This document shows, piece after piece, positions 43,052 through 50,788 of a stretch of DNA of 64,000 bases. The DNA comes from Pseudomonadota bacterium. Its GTDB lineage: Bacteria > Pseudomonadota > Gammaproteobacteria > Acidiferrobacterales > UBA6901. The notes beneath the pieces were generated by a model. It worked only from the letters and a program-made list of their open reading frames with translations, searched no databases and was not told where the DNA came from. Location of the stretch: positions 13,572 to 77,571 of the forward strand of contig JAJYEK010000005.1 of NCBI GenBank assembly GCA_021785795.1. Reading direction: 5' to 3'. The position numbers and the translations under genes are program-made. Every line of letters begins with the position of its first letter. Position 1 is the stretch's first letter.

Positions 43052-44571
43052 TGCGCCGCTCCCGGCGTCTGCGGATGCGGCTGATCCGGCGACACACCCG
43101 GCGCTCCATCCGGTCGGCCCTGCTGCCAGTCCCCGCCGAGCGCCACAAACAGCGCTGCAGTATCCTGGTAACGCTGGGCTACGGCACGCACTGAGGCAAT
43201 GCGCGTGTTCTGGTAGGCCACTTCGGCATTGAGCAGGGAAAGGTAGTCTGTGCTGCCGGCGCGGTAGCCGGCCTGAGCGACCTCGAGCTCCTGCCGCACC
43301 GTCTGCAAGCTGCGGTACTGGGCCCGCACCGCCTCCCCATCATGTTCCAGAGCACGCAGGGCATCGGCCACCTGCTGGAAGGCGCCGAGCACCGTGGCCT
43401 TGTAGGCCGCCAGGGTTGCGTCATACGCCGCATAGGCGCCTCTTTCCTGTGCTTTTAGCTTGCCCCCCTCGAAGATCGGCTGCGCCAGGGATGCGGCGAC
43501 ACCCCACACGCTGCTGGACGAGTCAAAATACGCTCCGGTCGTCGCGCTGCTCGTTCCCGCAGAAGCCGACAGGTTAACAACCGGAAAGAACTGCGCCTTG
43601 GCTACTCCGATCTGCGCCAGAGCGTAACGCATCTGCTGCACCGCAGCCTGAATATCCGGCCGGCTGCGGAGCAGGGTCGATGGCAGCGACACCGGGATCT
43701 CTTCCGGCAAGGCCAGATCGTCCAGCGTGAACGGCGGTTCCCGCCGCCGGCTCGGTGGCTCGCCGCCCAGGATGGCCATCAGGTGCCGCGAGACCGCCAG
43801 CTGCTGCTGCAGCGGCGGCAGGGTCGCTTCGTTTGCGAGCAGCTGCGCGCGCTGTGTGAGCACGTTGACATAGGGGGCTCCGCCGCCCCGGTACTGGGCC
43901 TGGGTCAGGACCAGCAGCTCCCGCTCCCGGGTGATGATGTCCTCGGTGGCGGCGATCTGGGCCGCGGCCGCTGCCTCGGCAATGGCAGCATTGACCACGT
44001 TGCCGCTCAAGGTCAGGCGGGCAGCCGCCAACTCGTAGCGCTGATAAACCACTTGTGCCCGGCTGCCACGATAGACCAGACGATTGATGCCGAAGATGTC
44101 CGGGTAATAGGTGACGTCCACGCCGCCCGTGAACAGAGAATACGTAAACCCGGGGAACCGGTTGCCGAGACTTGCGCCGGAGCTCTTTTGGCGCGACGCA
44201 CCCAGACTGGCGCTGACCTGCGGATAAAAGATGCCGGCGTTGGCCTCCATGCTGGCCTGTGCCTGACGCAGCTGCGCCCGGGCCGCCGCGATGGTGGGGC
44301 TGTTGCGCAGCGCCCGTTGCACCACTGCATCCAGCCGCCGGGAATGGAACAGCCGCCACCACTGACGGGAAAGCATGTGCCCGTATACGAACTGCTGGGA
44401 GGCACCACCCGCTGCAGCGGCAGCCGCGGTACGCTGCGGCGGCGCGCCGGCAGTGTAGCCGGGACCGGAAGCAATCCGCGGCAGCCGCAGCGGCGGCTCG
44501 AAACTGCATGCCGCAAGCCCTGCCCACACACAGAGCAGGCCTGCTGCGGAAGTCCGGCGCTGCCAGCTCAT
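43048..44571 (-). CDS. NodT-family outer membrane efflux lipoprotein
   Basis: A 507 aa TolC-like channel. The N terminus is a lipoprotein signal with LAAC (Cys22). Two OEP repeats follow, with helical segments such as LDAVVQRALRNSPTIAAARAQLRQAQASMEANAG and LPSTLLRSRPDIQAAVQQMRYALAQIGVAKAQFFP. The C terminus is proline-rich. It is the first gene of the efflux run and supplies the outer-membrane exit. Confidence 0.9.
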   Translation of the reverse strand: MSWQRRTSAAGLLCVWAGLAACSFEPPLRLPRIASGPGYTAGAPPQRTAAAAAAGGASQQFVYGHMLSRQWWRLFHSRRLDAVVQRALRNSPTIAAARAQLRQAQASMEANAGIFYPQVSASLGASRQKSSGASLGNRFPGFTYSLFTGGVDVTYYPDIFGINRLVYRGSRAQVVYQRYELAAARLTLSGNVVNAAIAEAAAAAQIAATEDIITRERELLVLTQAQYRGGGAPYVNVLTQRAQLLANEATLPPLQQQLAVSRHLMAILGGEPPSRRREPPFTLDDLALPEEIPVSLPSTLLRSRPDIQAAVQQMRYALAQIGVAKAQFFPVVNLSASAGTSSATTGAYFDSSSSVWGVAASLAQPIFEGGKLKAQERGAYAAYDATLAAYKATVLGAFQQVADALRALEHDGEAVRAQYRSLQTVRQELEVAQAGYRAGSTDYLSLLNAEVAYQNTRIASVRAVAQRYQDTAALFVALGGDWQQGRPDGAPGVSPDQPHPQTPGAAQ

Positions 44572-45018
44572 CGCCGCCCTCCGCTACCCGTCCCCACAGC
44601 CGTGCGTGCGTCGCCTGGCCGCCCGCCGGCACCCGCGCTCGACCATGCCCCCTGGCACCACATTCCCTGTTCGTGCCCACAACCGGCCGCCCGGCTACTT
44701 TGTCCTGACATCAACCCACTGTCCACCATGGGCGCACCATACGGCGGCGGCACATCACCGGCTTTGATGCAAATCAACGATTGCGCCACTGCAAGGAAGG
44801 CATTGGGTAAAAGTTCGTCAAGGCGCGCGGGCAATTGCGCCATAGACCTGAAAGCCCGTTTCCACCCATCCGTGCCAAGCGCGTCACATTCCCACCCTCA
44901 CCCGGCCAAGCGGCTCCCCCGGGTTCGTGGCAATCTGCCGTGCACGGCCAGACCGGGGCCCGCGCGACCCGGCGCCGATCGCCGGCACGTGCGGACCGCG
45001 GTGTCTGGTAGACGCGTT
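44572..45018. other. Intergenic stretch before the efflux operon
   Basis: These 447 bases between the Spy-like gene and the NodT gene contain no gene I accept. A 91-codon minus-strand frame (44568-44843) has no family likeness. The efflux promoter should lie here, but I see no clear -35/-10 pair. Confidence 0.5.
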
Positions 45019-45480
45019 TCAGCTCCAGTCCTGCCGCTGCCGCCATCGCAAGAGCCGGGTCTGCTGCTCCGGGGTCAGCACCTGGTATGCACGGTTGAAC
45101 GCCTGGCTGCGGATCACCATCAATTCCGACTGGGTCTTGCCAATAGCGCCGGCGAGCACGTGAACCAGACGGGTATCATAATGGGCGGTCATTGTTGCCG
45201 CAGCCAGCTCCCGCCGGTCGTGCTGCAGGGCTATCCGTTTCTCGCGGATGACCGGCTCCGCGGCATAGAAGATCTTGAATATCTGGTCGCGTTGCGCGCG
45301 GCTCAGGTCCAGGCGACGCATGATCCCGCGGCCCCAGGGACCCTGGCGGAAACCGGCACCGGGCAAACCATGGAAGTGCGCACCGCAGCCACGGAAAGGC
45401 GCAGCGGTAGCGACGCCGATGGCGACGGTGGCGATCCCACCAGCCAGGATTGCGGCGTAAACCAATTTTCGTCTGTTCAT
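45019..45480 (-). CDS. Spy/CpxP-like periplasmic protein
   Basis: A 153 aa protein with a signal peptide (LVYAAILAGGIATVAIGVATAA) and the LTxxQ features of the Spy/CpxP family: LDLSRAQRDQIFKIFYAAEPVIREKRIAL and VLTPEQQTRLLRWRQ. Spy and CpxP are periplasmic chaperones or stress sensors; metal-binding relatives sit beside efflux genes. AAGGAG lies about seven bases upstream of the ATG. It is upstream of the efflux set on the same strand, suggesting envelope-stress or metal linkage. Confidence 0.8.
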   Translation of the reverse strand: MNRRKLVYAAILAGGIATVAIGVATAAPFRGCGAHFHGLPGAGFRQGPWGRGIMRRLDLSRAQRDQIFKIFYAAEPVIREKRIALQHDRRELAAATMTAHYDTRLVHVLAGAIGKTQSELMVIRSQAFNRAYQVLTPEQQTRLLRWRQRQDWS

Positions 45481-46289
45481 GCTGTGCTCCTTGAAAAATC
45501 CGAAATCGGCACCGGCCGGCCGGTCGATGCCATCAGGGCAGCCATGCTGCCTGTGGCGCCGATTATGGCAACCTCTGCTGCAAGCGTGGGTAGCAGCCGG
45601 GCAAAATCCGGTAAAGTTGTGTAAAACCGGTCCGGGTTCGCGCGGACCGCGCGGCAGAGCCGTCAATGCCTGGAGGACGGGGCGGACATTCCCCGGCTAT
45701 GCTTCAATTGATCCTCGAACGTGGAACAAGCCCCCACACCGGTGCGGTACAGGCAAGCCAATCAGAACCAGACATCCGAGCGGAAATTTGCCAGAGGCTA
45801 CCTCGGCCACCCACGCACAGAACCCGCGGCGGACTCAATTCCTGTCACGCATTCATGCCCGAGGCGGCGCCTGGCGACCTGATCCTTGGCTACGCTGGCG
45901 CCCAGTCGCGCAACCCCGCTGCAACGCGCGTACCGGCCCGGCCGAATCGGCAGTTGCCGGTGCCCACGGCAGCGAGGTCGGCGGGAACGCGGATGCCTGC
46001 TATCGCCGCCTGCAGCAGCCGGCCCACCTCGCCCATCTCATCGGGCGTCTTGCACCGCTGCTGCCTGCCCGATACGCGCCGCTGCACCGGTCGGGGTGCG
46101 GTCACGCTGCCCATGCAGAGTGATCAGCGCTGCGGTCGGTCAACCGGCACCCCGGGGAGTCCGGTTGTCGAGCTAGCGGGATGGGAAGTACCTTCTGCAG
46201 TAGCCACTGCGGGCGGATGCATACCAGACAGGCACTGAGAGGCCGCCATCGAACCTGGAAGACCCGGACAGGACCTGCCCAACAAGAAC
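45481..46289. other. Stretch without an accepted gene
   Basis: About 800 bases. Open frames of up to 214 codons exist on the plus strand but are rich in arginine, proline and serine with no domain, as expected for random GC-rich frames. No promoter, repeat or RNA gene is evident. Confidence 0.5.
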
Positions 46290-46540
46290 GTGCACAGGTT
46301 CGAACAGGGCTGCCGCACAACCGCAGCGAACCGGCCGGCGCATCGGCGCGCAAGCCGCTTCAGGCCGTGGCACTACCGCAACAATCACGACCGCCTCAAG
46401 GCCGAAAACGGGTTGCTGCTGACACCCGGCATCGACCACCTCTTCGACCGCGGGTTCATCTCGTTCCGAAATGGCGGTCGCCTTCTGGTCTCGCCGGTAG
46501 CCCATGATCTGTCCGGAAACGCATGGAAATCCCGACAATG
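46290..46540 (+). pseudogene. Remnant of an HNH_2-type nuclease
   Basis: The translation CRTTAANRPAHRRASRFRPWHYRNNHDRLKAENGLLLTPGIDHLFDRGFISFRNGGRLLVSP follows the C-terminal HNH_2 domain of a common endonuclease family, where the text normally reads RASHI.PW. The first histidine of that motif is arginine here, and the regions on either side are not recognisable, so this is a decayed fragment. It lies in a 1.4 kb stretch without intact genes. Confidence 0.65.
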
Positions 46541-46901
46541 GCGCCGGTCAACGTGGGCGCGCTTCCTGCGCGCAAAAATCCGGCGCCTCCGCTCCCCCCG
46601 CACCAAAGCATCCCTGGAATCCAAACGGAGCCCGGCAAGAATACCCGCACACTGCGCCGTGCCATCGCGACGAATGAACGGCATCGGCACGGCATGCACA
46701 TTCCCTGCGCTGCCGGATCGCGACCGGCCCGGCAATCCGGGCAGACCCACACCGAGAGTCACCGTAGCACCCAAACTCGGGTATCATATCCGCAGCGCCG
46801 GGGGACGCCCGGTTCAACCGGCCCGTCCCGCAAGCCTGCGCCTCCGGCAGACACAGGCTGCGCCCGCCCTGCGGCAGCCCCGGAGCGGAAAGGTGAGCCC
46901 C

Positions 46902-47234
46902 ATGACTCTTGCTGAACTGCTGGACTATCTGGATCAGAACACTGCGTTCGACATACTGAACGGCCCTCCCGGGGAAACGCTGGCCAAGGCACTTGCCGGC
47001 CGGCATTCCGATCCCCTGTCCGGCCGCATCATCCGGGACATCGCCGCGGGCAACCACTGTACCGACGAGCACTCGTCCGTGGATCGCGCCGGCAGCATTA
47101 CGGCTCTCGGGCCACTGCGTCTGCAGTACATGAAAGACGACGCACCGGTGGAGAGTTTCCGCATGGTGCAGCAAATCATCCATGCAATAGACGGGGCTTT
47201 CAATGACGAGGCCCTGCGCACTAAATCGCGCTGA
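46902..47234 (+). CDS. Hypothetical protein, 110 aa
   Basis: A soluble 110 aa protein I do not recognise. It starts MTLAELLDYLDQNTAFDILNGPPGETLAKAL after AAAGGTGAG and contains a GNHCTDEHSSVDRAGS segment with one cysteine and two histidines, then LRLQYMKDD. It has no signal peptide or membrane segment. It lies 45 bases ahead of the solute-binding-like gene and is probably in the same transcript. The frame runs upstream through the nuclease remnant, but the ribosome site marks the true start. Confidence 0.65.
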   Translation: MTLAELLDYLDQNTAFDILNGPPGETLAKALAGRHSDPLSGRIIRDIAAGNHCTDEHSSVDRAGSITALGPLRLQYMKDDAPVESFRMVQQIIHAIDGAFNDEALRTKSR

Positions 47235-47279
47235 GCTGCGCAACCCAGGCAATGCCGGGCGTGAACAACCAAGGACATC

Positions 47280-48203
47280 GTGCCGACCATGACGACTGAC
47301 CCGCTCGCCTGGCCCCCGGAAATTCCCTGGCCCGCCGCGCCCGCCGACGCCCTTTGGTCCCATCATGGCTCCAACATCGCGCTGGATTTTCACGGCGATC
47401 CGGTACACGCCGGGGTGACGGTTCTGTCGGACGGCAATCACCACATGGCACTGGAACAGACGCTGCAGGATTTCGTGGGCAGCCATCCTGAAACCAATGG
47501 CGTGTTCTACGTGACATTGCCGCCCGGAGTCCTGCTGCAGGTCCTGAAGCACGGAGCCCTGCGGCTCGGCAACCTGCGACTGCCGGTAACGCCCCACGTG
47601 GTGATCAGCCCGCCCGGATTGTTCGACCAACTCGCGCAGTCGGGACGCATTATCCGCCACGCACCCTTCATGCGCAGCTGCGGCAATGTGCTGCTGGTGC
47701 GCAAGGGTAACCCGAAGCTTATCGGCGATGTCGGTTCGCTATACCGCGACGACGTGCGGCTATTCATCTCCAACCCGCGCACCGAAGCAGCGAGCCACGT
47801 GGTCTACCGTGCGACCCTGCTACAGTTGTGCCGGGCAAGAGGACTCGACGTGGCCGCGATGGCCGGGCGGCTGGACGGCACCGACGGGCACGTCCTGCAC
47901 GGGCAGGCAATCCACCATCGTGAGGCACCCCAGGCACTCGCCTCGGACCGAGCCGACGCGGCCATACTTTATTACCATCTTGCCCTGCGCTACACGCGCA
48001 TCTTTCCTGAGTTCTTCGAGATCGTCGCGTTGGACGGCGGAAATCCGCAGCCCGGGCCGAGCCCGTGGAACGAGACAAGCCGTTTTCATGCCGGCGTCGC
48101 CGGCGACGGCGGGTCCTGGGGCGGTAAACTGCTCGAGCACCTGATGGGTTCCCGGGTTACCGACATCTATCGCAGCCACGGGCTGCTGCGTCCGGACGAT
48201 TGA
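47280..48203 (+). CDS. Solute-binding-like protein without signal peptide
   Basis: A 307 aa protein resembling periplasmic molybdate/tungstate-type binding proteins: NIALDFHGDPVHAGVTVLSDGNHHMALEQTL, HVVISPPGLFDQL, GNVLLVRKGNP and DVRLFISNPRTEAASHVVYRA fit the two-lobed fold. It begins with GTG five bases after AAGGA (ATG at 47289 is possible) and lacks any export signal, so it would act in the cytoplasm, perhaps as a ligand sensor or storage protein. It converges with the Crp/Fnr gene. Ligand is unknown. Confidence 0.6.
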   Translation: MPTMTTDPLAWPPEIPWPAAPADALWSHHGSNIALDFHGDPVHAGVTVLSDGNHHMALEQTLQDFVGSHPETNGVFYVTLPPGVLLQVLKHGALRLGNLRLPVTPHVVISPPGLFDQLAQSGRIIRHAPFMRSCGNVLLVRKGNPKLIGDVGSLYRDDVRLFISNPRTEAASHVVYRATLLQLCRARGLDVAAMAGRLDGTDGHVLHGQAIHHREAPQALASDRADAAILYYHLALRYTRIFPEFFEIVALDGGNPQPGPSPWNETSRFHAGVAGDGGSWGGKLLEHLMGSRVTDIYRSHGLLRPDD

Positions 48204-48221
48204 CGGCGGCGCAACCGCGGT

Positions 48222-48938
48222 TCAGGCGGTGCGCGAATGCTCGCTCAGCAGTTCCGGACTGCGGATGCGGATGCGGTGGTTTTCGATGCTCAGCACACCC
48301 CGCTGCTTCAGATCGCTCAGCACCTTGGTGACCGTCTGGCGGGCGGTACCCACCATGTCGGCGATCTCCTGATGGGTCATGCGGATATTGAGGTGCACCT
48401 CGTCCCCAACCCGGGATCCGTGACAAGCGCTGAGCCGCAACATCAGCTTGATGATCCGGCTGTTCACGTCGTCATCGATCAGGTTGACGAGCATGTCGCC
48501 CAGGACGCGCATGCGGCAGGACAGCGCCTGCATGACCACGAAGGATACCGCGCTGTGGGACTCGAGATAATCCTTGAACTGCGTACGCGCGATGCACAGC
48601 ACTTCGGCCCGCTCGCAAGACTGGGCGTTCACCACCCTGCCCCCGCCCTGCACCACCTCGGTCAGTCCGAAGATCTCTCCTGGGAAACAGAACCACAGAA
48701 TCACCTCCCGTCCGAGGGCCGAAGCCTGGTAGATCTTCACCCGCCCCCCGCGCAGGAAGTAGACATTCCGGCCGGGATCACCCGCCCGGAAGACGAACTC
48801 CCCCTTGTCGATGTGGCGGACCGTGGCGAGCGCCAGGAGATCGGCGAAATCCTCCGGGGCGATCCTGGAAAAGATATCCGACGGTGCCGTGAACACCGGG
48901 TCGGCAACTGCACAGGGCGGATCAAAACCTTCGAACAT
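48222..48938 (-). CDS. Crp/Fnr-family transcriptional regulator
   Basis: A 238 aa regulator with the cyclic-nucleotide-like sensing fold (about 20-140), a long dimer helix and a winged helix-turn-helix, MTHQEIADMVGTARQTVTKVL, with Arg200, Gln201 and Thr204 on the recognition helix. The FNR iron-sulfur cysteine cluster is absent, and the loop where the CO sensor CooA has its heme histidine reads FGLTEVV, so neither oxygen nor CO sensing of those types is expected. GGAGG precedes the ATG. Two palindromes in the next intergenic region are its likely operators. Confidence 0.9.
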   Translation of the reverse strand: MFEGFDPPCAVADPVFTAPSDIFSRIAPEDFADLLALATVRHIDKGEFVFRAGDPGRNVYFLRGGRVKIYQASALGREVILWFCFPGEIFGLTEVVQGGGRVVNAQSCERAEVLCIARTQFKDYLESHSAVSFVVMQALSCRMRVLGDMLVNLIDDDVNSRIIKLMLRLSACHGSRVGDEVHLNIRMTHQEIADMVGTARQTVTKVLSDLKQRGVLSIENHRIRIRSPELLSEHSRTA

Positions 48939-48984
48939 CGGACGTCCCTCCAGTACCGTTATACCATCCAGTATTGATCAGGCA

Positions 48985-49026
48985 TTCTATAAAAAATTGT
49001 CGCCTGGACGACAATTTTTTATAGAA
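48985..49026. promoter_or_regulatory. Perfect 18-base inverted repeat, operator candidate 1
   Basis: TTCTATAAAAAATTGTCG (48985-49002) and its exact complement (49009-49026) flank CCTGGA. The core is TTGTCG-N6-CGACAA. It lies 47 bases upstream of the Crp/Fnr gene. The A and T tracts also allow a two-way terminator, but its place between divergent genes argues for an operator. Confidence 0.65.
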
Positions 49027-49151
49027 CCGGACGTCGGTGTTGCATACCTTTATTATACCGCTGCCCAGAAGCCCCCTCGGGGCTGGATTTCCGCGTTTTC
49101 CGAGGCACTGGCGCCCGGGCCGGCGGCCACGTCCCGCAACCGCCGGCCGGG

Positions 49152-49169
49152 TTGTCACTCCTGTGACAT
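49152..49169. promoter_or_regulatory. Second palindrome, operator candidate 2
   Basis: TTGTCA-CTCCTG-TGACAT has the same pattern as the first palindrome (TGTCR-N6-YGACA). A -10 candidate TATTCT lies at 49190-49195, which puts the palindrome centre near -41.5, the classic position for activation by a Crp/Fnr protein. Confidence 0.6.
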
Positions 49170-49275
49170 ACCGCCGCCGAAACTTCCTGTATTCTCATTC
49201 TAGTTACTGATATCGGCATCAATGCAATCCATCAAAACAGGTCGGCACATCTTACAAGCGCACAGGGGACCCATC

Positions 49276-50733
49276 ATGGAAACTGCAGCAGCCAATACCG
49301 CTAGACCGGAGACAGCCGTCGCATCCGGCGTTCGCACCAGACAGATCATGGGGCTTATCATCGCCTTTTCCGTCCTGCTGGGACTGCATTACGGACCAGC
49401 GATCTCCGGCCTGAAGCCTGAAGCGCAGACAGTGCTCGGCGTATTCCTCTGGTTCATCGTCTGCATGGTCTCCGGCGCCTTGCCCAAGGCCGTGGTGGGC
49501 CTGGCCTCGCCGCTGCTGCTGGTGGTGTTCGCGCACATCAAGGTTCCGAACGCATTCAAGGCATTCAACACCGACATCTTCTTTCTTGCCGCGGGCGCCT
49601 TCACCATCGCAGCAGTCATGATGGGCACGCCACTCGGCAAGAGAATCACCTGCTCCGTGGCGTCTGCGATGAGATCGAACCGCGTGACCCGGGTGCTGCT
49701 CGGACTCATGCTCGCCGAGGTCGCCACACAGCCGTTCCTGCCGGTCGTGAATGAAAGCGCCCTGTTTCTACCCATGTGCAAGGGCATCTCATCGCTCACC
49801 GAGGGCAAGGAGCACCTGCCCGAGGTGAAGCGCATCAACACTGCGGTACTCTATCTGATCGCGGGACTGGTGCCCCTGTTCATCGGGCCACTGATGCTCA
49901 CGAGCGCATTTCCGAACCTGATACTCACGGCGTATCTCAAGACCACACAGCATATCAGCATCTCCTGGGCGAAATGGTTCTGGCTCAATCTCCCTCTGTG
50001 GGGCCTGCTGCCGATCCTCTACCTCTACGTGATCCGCTACTTCAAGCTTCAGAAACTGGACATACCGGGTCTCGAAGCGGGCATGGCTGCCACAAAACGG
50101 GAGCTGGGAAGCATCACCTGGCCCGAGATCTGGACGTTGCTGTGCCTTGCCCTCGGGATGACGCTGTGGATAACGGGCTGGGTCAAGCCAGGCATGACCG
50201 CCCTGCTGGCATCGTCGTTGATGTTCGCGCCATGGGGTGGCATCAAATACGACGACGTGAGCAAATACATGCTGTGGGACGTGCTTATGCTGCTCGGCGG
50301 AGCGATCTCTCTCGGCACCGCGCTCTATTCCGCCGGCACGGTCACCTGGTTGGCACACGGCGTGATCGTCCCGTTCCAGAACACCGGCCTGCCGATCCTG
50401 GCGGTGCTTTTCCTGCTGATATTCAGCTTCCACATTCCCCGGGCCGGCATCGTCAGCGCGGTGGCAGCAGGCGCAGCGTTCGTACCGCTGGCAGTCGGGC
50501 TGGCCGGGGTGCTGCACGTCAACGTCCTGCCGTTCTCGCTGGTCGTCATCAACTGCATGCAGTACGCGTTTTTCCTGCCGATTTCGATCACGGCATTCCT
50601 CATCGCCTGGAGCGCATCGGGGACTTCCGGTTGGGAGGCCGTCAAATTCGGCGCCCCGCTGACAATCATTGCCAACGTCTACGTAATACTCGTCCAGCCC
50701 GTGTGGCTCAAGCTGATCGGATTTCCGATGTAG
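49276..50733 (+). CDS. DASS-family anion/sodium symporter
   Basis: A 485 aa inner-membrane carrier of the divalent anion:sodium symporter family (SLC13/CitT type), which takes up dicarboxylates, sulfate or related anions. About 11-12 hydrophobic helices are visible. Family segments include FFLAAGAFTIAAVMMGTPLG, PFLPVVNESALFLPMCKGI, MLWDVLMLLGGAISLGTALYSAGTVTWL and the C-terminal helical pair. ATG at 49276 follows AGGGGAC; an ATG at 49222 is less likely. The substrate cannot be told. It is probably controlled by the upstream regulator and co-expressed with the PHP protein. Confidence 0.88.
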   Translation: METAAANTARPETAVASGVRTRQIMGLIIAFSVLLGLHYGPAISGLKPEAQTVLGVFLWFIVCMVSGALPKAVVGLASPLLLVVFAHIKVPNAFKAFNTDIFFLAAGAFTIAAVMMGTPLGKRITCSVASAMRSNRVTRVLLGLMLAEVATQPFLPVVNESALFLPMCKGISSLTEGKEHLPEVKRINTAVLYLIAGLVPLFIGPLMLTSAFPNLILTAYLKTTQHISISWAKWFWLNLPLWGLLPILYLYVIRYFKLQKLDIPGLEAGMAATKRELGSITWPEIWTLLCLALGMTLWITGWVKPGMTALLASSLMFAPWGGIKYDDVSKYMLWDVLMLLGGAISLGTALYSAGTVTWLAHGVIVPFQNTGLPILAVLFLLIFSFHIPRAGIVSAVAAGAAFVPLAVGLAGVLHVNVLPFSLVVINCMQYAFFLPISITAFLIAWSASGTSGWEAVKFGAPLTIIANVYVILVQPVWLKLIGFPM

Positions 50734-50788
50734 CGCCCCGGACACCGCCAACACCGCCCGGCCATTCGTATTGATGCAGGAGAAACTC

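Noticed and set aside
45479..46238. Plus-strand frames of 190-214 codons after the Spy-like gene
   Set aside because: Their composition (Arg, Pro, Ser, Thr, Cys) and lack of any motif or ribosome site fit random GC-rich frames.
48222..48938. Identity of the Crp/Fnr protein as the CO sensor CooA
   Set aside because: The palindromes fit CooA sites, but the heme-ligand histidine loop is absent, so only the DNA specificity may be shared.
48985..49026. Two-way intrinsic terminator
   Set aside because: The A tract, stem and T tract fit, but the repeat lies upstream of two divergent genes where no transcript should end, and its core recurs at 49152-49169. Kept as an operator candidate.
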